From DATIUV01 sp049322755 (GTDB lineage Bacteria; Pseudomonadota; Gammaproteobacteria; Burkholderiales; UBA6910), in assembly GCA_049322755.1 (NCBI GenBank), contig JBMOQX010000013.1:1-14047 (forward strand): a stretch of DNA of 14,047 nt, written 5' to 3'. The notes under the pieces are model-generated. The model made no database searches, was not told the origin of the DNA, and saw nothing but the letters and a program-made list of their open reading frames with translations. Made by a program: the position numbers and the translations under genes. Below, piece after piece: positions 5,843 through 12,821 of the stretch. Numbering within the stretch: position 1 is the stretch's first letter; each line of letters starts with the position of its first letter.

Positions 5843-8800
5843 ATGCTGAGCCGGATCATCGAATGGTCGCTGCGCAATGTTTTCATCGTCCTGCTCGGGA
5901 CGTTCTTCGTCGTCGCGGCAGGCGTCTATGCAGTGATCAAGACGCCGGTGGATGCGATCCCGGACCTCTCGGACGTGCAGGTGATCATCTATACCGAGTA
6001 CCCCGGCCAGGCGCCGCAGGTAATTGAGGACCAGGTCACCTATCCGCTCACCACCGCGATGCTCGCGGTGCCGAAGTCCAAGGTGGTGCGCGGGCTGTCG
6101 GTGTTCGGCGCTTCCTTCGTCTACATCATCTTCGAGGACGGTACCGACATCTACTGGGCGCGCTCGCGGGTGCTGGAGTATCTTAATTATGTCTCTGGGC
6201 GCCTGCCGCGCGGGGTCACGGCCTCGCTCGGGCCGGACGCGACCGGCGTGGGCTGGGTGTTCCAGTACGCGGTCCTGGCGAAGAACCGCACGCTGGAGGA
6301 ATTGCGCTCGATCCAGGACTGGTTCGTTCGCTACCAGCTCACCAAGGCGCACGGGGTTTCGGAAATCGCCAGCGTGGGCGGGTTCGCGCGGCAATACCAG
6401 GTGACGGTCAACCCGCGGCTGCTGCAGGCCTACGGCGTGCCGCTGATGAAGGTGGCGCAGGTGATACGCGAGAGCAACCGCGACGTCGGCGGCCGCGTGG
6501 TCGAAATGACCGAGACCGAATATATCGTGCGCGGCCGCGGCTACCTGCGCGGCATCTCCGACATCGAGCAATTGGTGGTCAAGGCCGAGGGCGGCACGCC
6601 GGTGCTGGTGCGCGACGTGGCGCGGGTCGAGCTGGTGCCCGAGGAGCGCCGCGGGATCACGGAGCTGAACGGCGAAGGCGAAGTCGTAAGCGGCATCGCG
6701 GTCGCGCGCTATGGCCAGAACGCCCAGGACGTGATCCACAACCTGAAGACCAAGATTTCCGAGATCTCGAGCGGCCTGCCCGAAGGGGTGTCGATCCAGG
6801 CGGTCTACGACCGCGCCGAACTGATCCACCGCGCGATCGCGAATCTGAACCGCACGCTGATCGAGGAGAGCGCGATCGTCGCGCTGGTGTGCATCGTGTT
6901 CCTGTTCCACGCCCGCAGCGCGCTGGTGGCCATCGTCATGCTGCCGGTCGGCGTGCTGATCGCGTTCATCATCATGCACGCCATGGGGCTCAACTCCAAC
7001 ATCATGAGCCTGGGCGGCATCGCCATCGCCATCGGCGCCATGGTGGACGCCGCGATCGTGATGATCGAGAACGCGCACAAGCATCTCGAGCGGCTGCAGC
7101 CCGGCGAGCCGCGGCTCGAGGCCATCATCAATGCGTGCAAGGAGGTGGGGCCGGCGCTGTTCTTCAGCCTGCTGATCATCACCGTGTCATTCCTGCCGGT
7201 GTTCACGCTGGAGGCGCAGGAGGGGCGGCTGTTCAAGCCGCTCGCCTACACCAAGACCTTCTCCATGGCGGGGGCGGCGTTCCTGTCCATCACGCTGGTG
7301 CCGGTGCTGATGCTGCTGTTCATCCGCGGGCGCATTCCGCCGGAGCACAAGAACCCGCTGGTGCGCTTCCTCATCTGGGGCTACCGGCCGATCATCGGCG
7401 CCGCGCTGCGCTGGCGCAAGCTCACGATCCTGGTCGCCGTTGCGGTGCTTGGGATCACCGCTTATCCGGCGATGAAGCTCGGCACCGAGTTCATGCCGGT
7501 GCTGAACGAGGGGACACTGCTTTACATGCCCGCCACGCTGCCGTCGCTGTCGGTGACCAAGGCGGTGGAGATTCTGCAGGCACAGGACAAGATCATCAAG
7601 AGCTTTCCCGAGGTGCAATCGGTGTTCGGCAAGGCGGGGCGCGCCAACACCGCCACCGACCCGGCGCCGGTGGAGATGTTCGAGACAGTGATCAATCTCA
7701 AGCCGCAAAGCGAGTGGCGCCCGGGGATGACGACGGACAAACTGATCGCGGAACTGGACCAGGCGCTGCAATTCCCCGGCATCGCCAACGCGTGGACCAT
7801 GCCGATCAAGGCGCGCATCGACATGCTCTCCACCGGCATCCGCACCCCGATCGGCATCAAGGTATACGGCAAGAGCCTGGCGGAGATCGAGCGAGTGGCG
7901 AAGGATGTGGAGGCCGCGGTGAAGACCGTGCCAGGCACGACCAGTGCCTTCGCCGAGCGCCTGACCGGGGGCTATTACATCGAGATCGAGCCCGACCGCA
8001 TGGCGCTGGCTCGCTACGGGCTCGCAGTGGGCGACCTGCAGGACGTGATTTCCACGGCGTTGGGCGGGGAGATGGTGACCACGACCGTCGAAGGCTTGGA
8101 GCGCTACGGCGTGGTCGTGCGCTATCCGCGCGATTTCCGCAGCGATCCGCAGGCGATCGCCACCCAGGTGCTGGTGCCGGTCATGAACGGCGGCATGGCC
8201 GCGGGCGCAAACGCGGTCCGCGCCACCATGGGCGCGGGCGGCACCGAGGCGCGGCCGATCAGTACCATCAGCGGCACCATGGTGCCGCTTGGCCAGCTGG
8301 CGCGGGTTAGTCTGGTCAAGGGCCCGCCCAACATCCGCACCGAGAACGCGCTTCTGGCAGCGTACATCTACGTCGACATCCGCGACCGCGACATCGGCGG
8401 CTACGTCGCCGACGCCCAGAAGGCGGTGCGCGACACCGTCAAGTTCCCGCCAGGCTACTTCATCACCTGGAGCGGGCAGTTCGAGTACATGGAACGGGCC
8501 AAGGAAAAGCTCAAGGTCGTCGTCCCGCTCACGATCCTGATCATCTTCGTGCTGCTGTACCTCAACTTCAAGCGCCTCACCGAGACGCTGATCGTCATGC
8601 TCTCGGTGCCGTTCGCGCTGGTGGGCGGCGTTTGGCTCATGTACCTGCTCGGCTACAACATGAGCGTCGCGGTGGCGGTGGGCTTCATCGCGCTGCTCGG
8701 GGTGGCGGCGGAGATCGGTGTCGTGATCCTCATCTATATCGACCACGCCCTTCAAGCCGCCACGGCGAAGCGCCAAGCCGCGGGCGAACGAATCACAAGC

Positions 8801-9064
8801 GAGGACCTGCACGAGTCCGTGACCCAGGGCGCGCTCATGCGCGTGCGCCCCATCATGATGACGGTGGCGGCGATCGTCGGCGGGCTGCTGCCGATCATGT
8901 GGGGCAGCGGCACGGGGTCCGAGGTCATGCGCCGCATCGCCGCGCCGATGGTGGGTGGCATGGTCTCGGTCACGGTTCTCGCCCTAATCGTGATCCCGGC
9001 GATTTACGCGGTGGCTAAGGAGTTCTCCATCCGGAGGCAGCAGCGCGCGGCGGCGGCCGCTTGA
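5843..9064 (+). CDS. cusA: Cu(I)/Ag(I) RND efflux pump CusA
   Basis: This 1073-residue heavy-metal RND protein is the proton-driven inner-membrane pump of the system. The N-terminus (MLSRIIEWSLRNVFIVLLGT) and the TM4 signature GAMVDAAIVMIENAHK, with the proton-relay Asp at residue 402, are typical of HME-RND pumps. The three methionines that bind Cu/Ag in E. coli CusA (573/623/672) are present as M562 (LLYMPATLP), M612 (APVEMFET) and M661 (RIDMLSTGI) with identical spacing of 50 and 49, which supports monovalent Cu/Ag rather than Zn/Co/Cd. The protein is 26 residues longer than E. coli CusA, largely owing to a Gly/Ala/Met-rich insert around residues 781-808 (starting MNGGMAAGANAVRATMGAGG). 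GGAGGG lies 7 bases before the ATG and overlaps the cusB end, indicating translational coupling. The frame is intact throughout. Confidence 0.97.
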   Translation: MLSRIIEWSLRNVFIVLLGTFFVVAAGVYAVIKTPVDAIPDLSDVQVIIYTEYPGQAPQVIEDQVTYPLTTAMLAVPKSKVVRGLSVFGASFVYIIFEDGTDIYWARSRVLEYLNYVSGRLPRGVTASLGPDATGVGWVFQYAVLAKNRTLEELRSIQDWFVRYQLTKAHGVSEIASVGGFARQYQVTVNPRLLQAYGVPLMKVAQVIRESNRDVGGRVVEMTETEYIVRGRGYLRGISDIEQLVVKAEGGTPVLVRDVARVELVPEERRGITELNGEGEVVSGIAVARYGQNAQDVIHNLKTKISEISSGLPEGVSIQAVYDRAELIHRAIANLNRTLIEESAIVALVCIVFLFHARSALVAIVMLPVGVLIAFIIMHAMGLNSNIMSLGGIAIAIGAMVDAAIVMIENAHKHLERLQPGEPRLEAIINACKEVGPALFFSLLIITVSFLPVFTLEAQEGRLFKPLAYTKTFSMAGAAFLSITLVPVLMLLFIRGRIPPEHKNPLVRFLIWGYRPIIGAALRWRKLTILVAVAVLGITAYPAMKLGTEFMPVLNEGTLLYMPATLPSLSVTKAVEILQAQDKIIKSFPEVQSVFGKAGRANTATDPAPVEMFETVINLKPQSEWRPGMTTDKLIAELDQALQFPGIANAWTMPIKARIDMLSTGIRTPIGIKVYGKSLAEIERVAKDVEAAVKTVPGTTSAFAERLTGGYYIEIEPDRMALARYGLAVGDLQDVISTALGGEMVTTTVEGLERYGVVVRYPRDFRSDPQAIATQVLVPVMNGGMAAGANAVRATMGAGGTEARPISTISGTMVPLGQLARVSLVKGPPNIRTENALLAAYIYVDIRDRDIGGYVADAQKAVRDTVKFPPGYFITWSGQFEYMERAKEKLKVVVPLTILIIFVLLYLNFKRLTETLIVMLSVPFALVGGVWLMYLLGYNMSVAVAVGFIALLGVAAEIGVVILIYIDHALQAATAKRQAAGERITSEDLHESVTQGALMRVRPIMMTVAAIVGGLLPIMWGSGTGSEVMRRIAAPMVGGMVSVTVLALIVIPAIYAVAKEFSIRRQQRAAAAA

Positions 9065-9115
9065 TGAGCCGGCGGGCGGGTGAGCCGCCTGCCCGGTTCG
9101 CTCGTGATTCGTAAG

Positions 9116-9168
9116 AGCCTCCAACACAAACAACGAACCGCGGCGCGTGAGTCGTTTTGTTGGAGGCT
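9116..9168 (+). repeat. 11-bp perfect inverted repeat after cusA
   Basis: AGCCTCCAACA (9116-9126) and TGTTGGAGGCT (9158-9168) are perfect complements around a 31-base centre, 51 bases after the cusA stop. There is no U-tract after the right arm, so a simple intrinsic terminator is unlikely. A processing or stability element, an operator for the next gene, or a trace of a mobile-element end are all possible. Confidence 0.4.
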
Positions 9169-9206
9169 GTAAGCGTTCTCGCATATTCAGTTGGAGAGCG
9201 AAGGCG

Positions 9207-9530
9207 ATGAAGCGCACAATGAAACGGGTGGTTCTTTATTTCGTCCTGGGCTTCGCCGTTTCCGGGCCCGCTTATGCCGGCATGGGCGCGATGATGGCGA
9301 TCGGGCTCGGTGCGATGCTGGGCGGCTACGGAATGATGGACATGCATGGCGGCCACGACCGGCCGGAATCCGGTCACGGCTCCTCCGCCAAGGACGGTCA
9401 TGGCGGAAACGACGGCCAGGCAAGCGGTGAACCTCCGGCCGGCTCCGAAGCGGGCGGCGCCGGGAGCGGTCCAACGCCTGGCAGTCCGGAGCAGGCCCCA
9501 GAGGGCGTCGGTCCGGAGGGCCGCCGGTAA
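9207..9530 (+). CDS. Small exported His/Met/Gly-rich protein, possible metal-binding
   Basis: This 107-residue protein starts at ATG 9207, with GGAGAG 8 bases upstream. The same frame is open from a GTG at 9147, but that has no ribosome binding site and would spoil the signal peptide. Residues 1-24 (MKRTMKRVVLYFVLGFAVSG...AYA) form a signal peptide. A Met/Gly hydrophobic stretch follows (GMGAMMAIGLGAMLGGYGMMDM). Next come His/Gly/Asp segments (HGGHDRPESGHGSSAKDGHGG), and the C-terminal third is a Pro/Gly/Ser/Glu-rich low-complexity tail. Met-rich and His-rich periplasmic segments often bind Cu/Ag, and the position 142 bases after cusA supports a copper or silver role. No family is recognised, and metal binding is inference from composition and context. 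It may share the cus transcript or use its own promoter (CATATT at 9182-9187 is a weak -10). Confidence 0.65.
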   Translation: MKRTMKRVVLYFVLGFAVSGPAYAGMGAMMAIGLGAMLGGYGMMDMHGGHDRPESGHGSSAKDGHGGNDGQASGEPPAGSEAGGAGSGPTPGSPEQAPEGVGPEGRR

Positions 9531-9537
9531 GCGCCCG

Positions 9538-9557
9538 CCGCCTTCGCCAGGAGGCGG
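9538..9557 (+). terminator. Probable terminator hairpin after the His/Met-rich gene
   Basis: CCGCCT (9538-9543) pairs with AGGCGG (9552-9557) over an 8-base loop, followed by a pyrimidine-rich TCTTCTCCCC. The stem begins 8 bases after the stop. The U content is modest, so termination efficiency is uncertain. Confidence 0.35.
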
Positions 9558-9992
9558 TCTTCTCCCCTCCGACCCGACGCGGACTAGCCCCACGATGCCG
9601 ACGGCATCTCCGATCACCGGGCGCCGGACACGGCCCATTCGCGCTTGACAACCGTTGCGCCAGTGTGCGTGAGGGCCAGCCCGGCGCTTTCTCCGACAAA
9701 GGCGCTGGCGGTGCCGGCCCGGGTGTGCAGGCGATGCCCGCGCGGCAAAACGGTGCGGGCCTGACGCAGACCGGATTGCCACGGAATCGTGAACTTTATG
9801 TGACGATCGGCGCGCATACTGCCAAGTGGCAATTGGATCAACGTGGCGGGCGCGACGACGGTTGTGGATACGAAAAGGGAACTGGGCCGCGGACTGCGGC
9901 CCCCCTGCCGCTTTTCTCGTCAGCCCCGGCCCGCCGGGGTTCTGCTGCACCAGCGCGCATGCCGTTTGCGCATCGTTCACACCAGAGTGAAA
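9558..9992. other. Intergenic stretch with two tandem GC hairpins, no supported gene
   Basis: No reading frame here has a ribosome binding site or a recognisable product. Near the right end are two perfect stem-loops in the 5' leader of the following lipoprotein gene: GGGCCGC/GCGGCCC at 9884-9902 with a 5-base loop, and CCCCGG/CCGGGG at 9924-9939 with a 4-base loop. T-rich bases (CTTTTCTC) lie between them. They may act as terminator or attenuator. A TGCCA-AG-TGGCA dyad is at 9820-9831. An isolated TTGACA at 9645-9650 has no matching -10. Confidence 0.4.
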
Positions 9993-10005
9993 AGGAGAGC
10001 GACCA

Positions 10006-10692
10006 ATGAAAAGCGGACTGGGCAAGGCAGCCGTTCTCGCACTTTCCCTGGGCGCCGTGTCCTGCGCGACTCCCGGCAGCGGGCCTTCGCAAGTCGAGGC
10101 GCCCGCCATTCGAACCGGCGACAGCTGGACCTACGAGGTGCGTATCGGTTACAGCGACGACCTGAAGGCAACGCTCCGGTACCAGGTGGTCGGATCGAGC
10201 GGGGACGCCCTGCAGTTCAGCGTTTCCGGAGAGCCGAAGACTACGACGCAGTCGTATACCCGGGAGTGGAACCCGTTGACGGGCGCGGTCCTGGCCGACA
10301 GGAAAGTGGACTTTCCGCAAGCGTATCCGAGGTTCTCGTTTCCGCTGGGGCCGGGAAAGACCTGGGTAAAGGAGGCCGCTGCCGTAGACCCGGCGGGCGG
10401 CAGGCGCATGAGCGTCAAGGTCCACGCCCGGGTGTCGGGCTGGGAGAGGATCAAGGTGCCGGCCGGCGAGTTCAACGCGCTGAGAATCGACCGGCAGATC
10501 TATGTCGGCGACTACGAATGGTGGCGTTCTGAGAGCACGGTGCTCGAAACCGACTGGTACGCTCCGGAGGTCAAGGCCGTGGTCAAGCGGGAGACCCGAT
10601 TCGAGTATTGGGATCATCTGCGCGGCCGCAACGGCCGGATGTACGGAGACAACGTCCGCCTGGAGTTGGCGGCATACCGGCCCGGCCCGTGA
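10006..10692 (+). CDS. Lipoprotein of unknown function
   Basis: This 228-residue protein has a lipoprotein signal: MKSGLGKAAVLALSLGAVSC, with lipobox AVSC and Cys20 as the lipidated residue. Because Ala rather than Asp follows the Cys, outer-membrane sorting is expected. The mature part is beta-rich with many aromatic residues (TGDSWTYEVRIGY, PRFSFPLGPGKTWVKE, YVGDYEWWRSES, TDWYAPEVKAVVKRETRFEY). The WYAPEVKxVVKRE segment and the PAGEFNALRI segment resemble periplasmic or surface lipoproteins of the DUF3108/TapB-like type, but this match is from memory and only approximate. AGGAG lies 8 bases upstream of the ATG. It lies between the His/Met-rich gene and copG, so a link to metal stress is possible but is not shown by the sequence. 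Confidence 0.8.
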   Translation: MKSGLGKAAVLALSLGAVSCATPGSGPSQVEAPAIRTGDSWTYEVRIGYSDDLKATLRYQVVGSSGDALQFSVSGEPKTTTQSYTREWNPLTGAVLADRKVDFPQAYPRFSFPLGPGKTWVKEAAAVDPAGGRRMSVKVHARVSGWERIKVPAGEFNALRIDRQIYVGDYEWWRSESTVLETDWYAPEVKAVVKRETRFEYWDHLRGRNGRMYGDNVRLELAAYRPGP

Positions 10693-10772
10693 GCAGCCGG
10701 ACTTTCGGCGTCCCCGCGCGCGGCGACGGGCGGGCGTGGGCGGCGGTGAGCCGCGCCGGCCGGTCGAATCGT

Positions 10773-10814
10773 TTGATCTACGTCAAGAGCACGTTTTGTG
10801 GGACGGCGCATAGT
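10773..10814 (+). promoter_or_regulatory. Candidate FNR/ANR-type class II promoter upstream of copG
   Basis: TTGAT-CTAC-GTCAA (10773-10786) matches the FNR/ANR consensus TTGAT-N4-ATCAA at nine of ten defined positions. If the box is centred at -41.5, the -10 should fall at 10809-10814, where CATAGT stands (four of six matches to TATAAT, including the A at position 2 and T at position 6). Transcription would start near 10821 and give a leader of about 160 bases before copG. The match and spacing are seen; regulation is inferred. The rest of 10693-10976 holds no supported gene. Confidence 0.45.
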
Positions 10815-10982
10815 GCGAACCGTTCCGCCGCGGAGTCGAGGGTGGCAGCGGCCTCCGGCATACCGCAGGGTGAGTATGTGCCGGCGCAAGACCTTCGAAT
10901 GGCGCACTGCTTGGCGTTTGCGGGAAAAAATGGCCGGATCGCCGTTCCTTAACTCTAGGCACTTGAAAAATGGAGATTGAAA

Positions 10983-11417
10983 ATGCTGTCCATGAAGTCG
11001 CTTGTTGTCGCCGCCGCCCTTGCGCTGGGCTCTCCAGCCGTTTTCGCCGCGCCGACCGTCGACGTATACAAGAGTCCTCAATGCGGTTGCTGCGGCAAGT
11101 GGATCGAGCACATGAAGCAGAGCGGGTTTGAGGTAATAGTTCACGATATAGGCGACACCAGCGCGATCAAGGCCCGTCACGGGGTGCCGCAGGACCTCGC
11201 TTCCTGCCATACCGCGACGATCGAAGGCTATGTCGTCGAAGGGCATGTGCCGGCTCAGGACGTCAAGCGACTGCTGGCCGAAAAGCCGAAGGCAAAAGGC
11301 CTGGCCGTTCCGGGGATGCCTGCGGGATCGCCGGGCATGGAAGGTGCGCGCAAGGATCCCTTCGACACCGTGCTGTTCGAGGCGGCGGGCGGACGCGCTG
11401 TCTTCGCGCGGCACTGA
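10983..11417 (+). CDS. copG: Periplasmic copper-handling protein CopG (DUF411)
   Basis: This 144-residue DUF411 protein is related to CopG of copper-resistance clusters, a thioredoxin-fold periplasmic protein that binds copper through a CxCC motif. The start ATG 10983 is chosen because GGAG lies 7 bases upstream. A TTG two codons earlier is also in frame. The signal peptide ends about residue 23 (AVFA|AP). The domain follows directly: VDVYKSPQCGCCGKWIEHMK with C34, C36 and C37, then GFEVIVHDIGD, then GVPQDLASCHTATIEGYVVEG with C75, H76 and H88, then GHVPAQDVKRLLAEKPKAKG and LAVPGMPAGSPGME, all family hallmarks. A role in copper redox handling or detoxification beside the Cus system is expected from the family. 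It is separated from the lipoprotein gene by 290 bases and may have its own FNR-type promoter. The gene is intact. Confidence 0.9.
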   Translation: MLSMKSLVVAAALALGSPAVFAAPTVDVYKSPQCGCCGKWIEHMKQSGFEVIVHDIGDTSAIKARHGVPQDLASCHTATIEGYVVEGHVPAQDVKRLLAEKPKAKGLAVPGMPAGSPGMEGARKDPFDTVLFEAAGGRAVFARH

Positions 11418-11496
11418 TTGCGTTTTGCCTCGGGGCGGCCAGATCTGTTCCCCGCCCGGCGTGGATGGATCATCGTTCAATGCGCCCTTGTATATT

Positions 11497-12056
11497 ATGC
11501 GGCTTCGGCCCACCGACGTTCCCGGGACCGTTCTGAGGCGGCTGGCCGTCGCCTGGGCCCTACTTGCGGCACTGGGTGTTGCCGCAGCGCTTTACGCCGA
11601 GCTGGCGCGCGTCGATCGCGTCGTGCTCGGTCTGGCGAAGTTCTGTATTCCATCATCGCCGCGCTGAACCGGGGCCTGGTCAGGCTTTCCTCCGAACTGC
11701 TCAAGAGAGCAACATCGATCTGATGGAGGCCCTGGGCAGCGCCCTCGCCGTGCGCGGCTCGGACCCGCATACGCACAACTACCGCGTCATCTACTGTTGC
11801 GTCCGCCTGGCAGGGGCGCTGAAGCTCCCCGCCCGCCAGATCCGAGACCTGATCGCCGGCGCCTTTCTCCACGACGGGGGAAAGATCGGCATCTTTGAAA
11901 GGGCTCAAGGGCGAGGCGCTTCCCCTTGGTGCCAGGATCTTCGCGATCGTGGACGTGTTCGATGCGCTCAGCTCACGCCGGCCGTACCAGGAACCCCTTC
12001 CCGTCGCGGAGGCGCCGCCTCCAGCGGACGGAATCTGCGGCGTGACCGATGCGTGA
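11497..12056 (+). pseudogene. Remnant of a membrane-bound HD-GYP phosphodiesterase gene
   Basis: Three pieces in two frames add up to a broken HD-GYP protein. First, MRLRPTDVPGTVLRRLAVAW and a membrane segment (LLAALGVAAALYAELA) from 11497. After a frame change near 11640 comes ESNIDLMEALGSALAVRGSD, then HTHNYRV, ending with the metal-site motif AGAFLHDGGKIGIF (11706-11898). After a jump near 11900 the last piece is LKGEALPLGARIFAIVDVFD, then ALSSRRPYQEPLPVAEA. The stretch normally between these two, including the GYP motif and the second His set, is deleted, and the frame is shifted at the join. Intact relatives hydrolyse cyclic di-GMP at the membrane. An enzyme without this core cannot be active. 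The call is made from motif order; the exact deletion ends need alignment. Confidence 0.75.
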
Positions 12057-12213
12057 CTATTGGCCGGCATGCTGGTTTTGAAGGCGGCGGCCCGCGCCGA
12101 TTCGGCGGTGAAGTGTTGCGAGCGCATTAGCTTCGGCTCGCAGAACGCCGCCGCTGCCGACTCCAAAGAGGAGCACCAAACTCAAGCATGGCTTTCGGGA
12201 TAGGAGCGCACCG

Positions 12214-12636
12214 ATGGAACGTCCGGTCAGCAAATTCAGGCTTTCGGTCGTGGTATTCGCCGGCCTCGCAGGGGGCGCAGCGGAGATCGTATGGATCGCC
12301 CTTTACGCCGCCTTCACGCAGGCGAGCGGCATGGAAATCGCGCGCCAGGTCGCGGCCAGCGTGGTCCCGGGCGCGGCAGAAGCGGCCTACGATCCGGCGC
12401 TGGGCATCGCGACCCACCTTATCCTTTCGTTGATTGCCGCGACGGCGTTCGCCTTGGCGGTGTGGGTCCCTTACGCGCGGGGCACATGCTCCCGCTCGCG
12501 CACGCTCCGGGCTGGGCACTCGCGGCGCGCTTCGCGGTCACATCTGACGAATGGATGCGTCGACGCTGAACCTCGCCCAGCCCCGTGGGGAGCGGGCAGG
12601 GTTCGTTCAGTCGGGGTGGCGTGCTCCCCACGATGA
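12214..12636 (+). CDS. Small membrane protein, probably truncated or frameshifted
   Basis: The frame starts at ATG 12214 with AGGAG 7 bases upstream, so initiation is convincing. Residues 10-32 (LSVVVFAGLAGGAAEIVWIA...) and about 67-88 (THLILSLIAATAFALAVWVP) are hydrophobic and look like two membrane helices. Between them is an amphipathic loop ending EAAYDPALGIA. After residue 90 the sequence turns Arg/Ser-rich (RGTCSRSRTLRAGHSRRASR) and loses membrane character, as expected after a frameshift or deletion near 12480. In another frame, a stretch rich in Ala/Leu (PLAHAPGWALAARFAV) continues to a stop at 12567-12569. An intact relative would probably have further helices. I do not recognise a function. 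The start region is well supported; the C-terminal part is doubtful. Confidence 0.5.
   Translation: MERPVSKFRLSVVVFAGLAGGAAEIVWIALYAAFTQASGMEIARQVAASVVPGAAEAAYDPALGIATHLILSLIAATAFALAVWVPYARGTCSRSRTLRAGHSRRASRSHLTNGCVDAEPRPAPWGAGRVRSVGVACSPR
12584..12632 (+). repeat. 10-bp perfect inverted repeat before the small lipoprotein gene
   Basis: CGTGGGGAGC (12584-12593) and GCTCCCCACG (12623-12632) are perfect complements around a 29-base centre. The right arm ends 10 bases before the AGGAGG of the next gene. It may be a terminator of the preceding gene (no U-tract), an operator, or an mRNA structure affecting the lipoprotein gene. Confidence 0.4.
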
Positions 12637-12654
12637 GTGCACAGGAGGAACATC

Positions 12655-12813
12655 ATGAAGCGCTTTGCGTTCGCCGTGTTGATACTGCTTTCCGCGTGCG
12701 CCACAACGCCGGGCGGAATGAAGGGGCCGTCCGGCGAGGAGGCCGCCTCGGCCTTCAAGGACAAGCCGGGCCAGATGCGGACCTTGCCCTACGGCAACCT
12801 CCACGTTCCCTGA
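12655..12813 (+). CDS. Small lipoprotein, 52 residues, unknown function
   Basis: A short frame has an ideal start: AGGAGG at 12643-12648, a 6-base spacer, then ATG. The N-terminus MKRFAFAVLILLSACATTPG has a clear lipobox (LSAC) with Cys15 as the lipidated residue and Ala after it, so outer-membrane location is expected. The mature part (GGMKGPSGEEAASAF, then KDKPGQMRTLPYGNLHVP) is hydrophilic and carries no known domain. The stop at 12811-12813 lies a few bases before an RHS-repeat fragment in another frame. The native C-terminus may therefore have been cut by the event that brought in the RHS DNA. Entericidin-like or other small lipoproteins are possible relatives, but I do not recognise it. 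Confidence 0.65.
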   Translation: MKRFAFAVLILLSACATTPGGMKGPSGEEAASAFKDKPGQMRTLPYGNLHVP

Positions 12814-12821
12814 AAAGGTGC

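Noticed and set aside
5660..8812. Two long minus-strand open frames opposite cusA (5660-7084 and 7187-8812)
   Set aside because: They have the same His/Asp/Arg-rich composition of a codon shadow and no ribosome binding site; cusA is intact on the other strand.
9645..9673. TTGACA as a possible -35 promoter element
   Set aside because: No acceptable -10 at 16-18 bases downstream (CGTGAG is at the 17-base position).
9665..10009. 114-codon plus-strand frame before the lipoprotein gene
   Set aside because: GTG start without ribosome binding site, low-complexity composition, and it runs through two stem-loops and the lipoprotein start region.
11433..11457. GGGCGG/CCGCCC pairing after copG as a terminator
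   Set aside because: Only 6 bp with a 13-base loop and no U-run; too weak in GC-rich DNA.
12069..12203. 44-codon frame between the HD-GYP remnant and the membrane protein gene
   Set aside because: No Shine-Dalgarno and no similarity; too short to support on composition alone.
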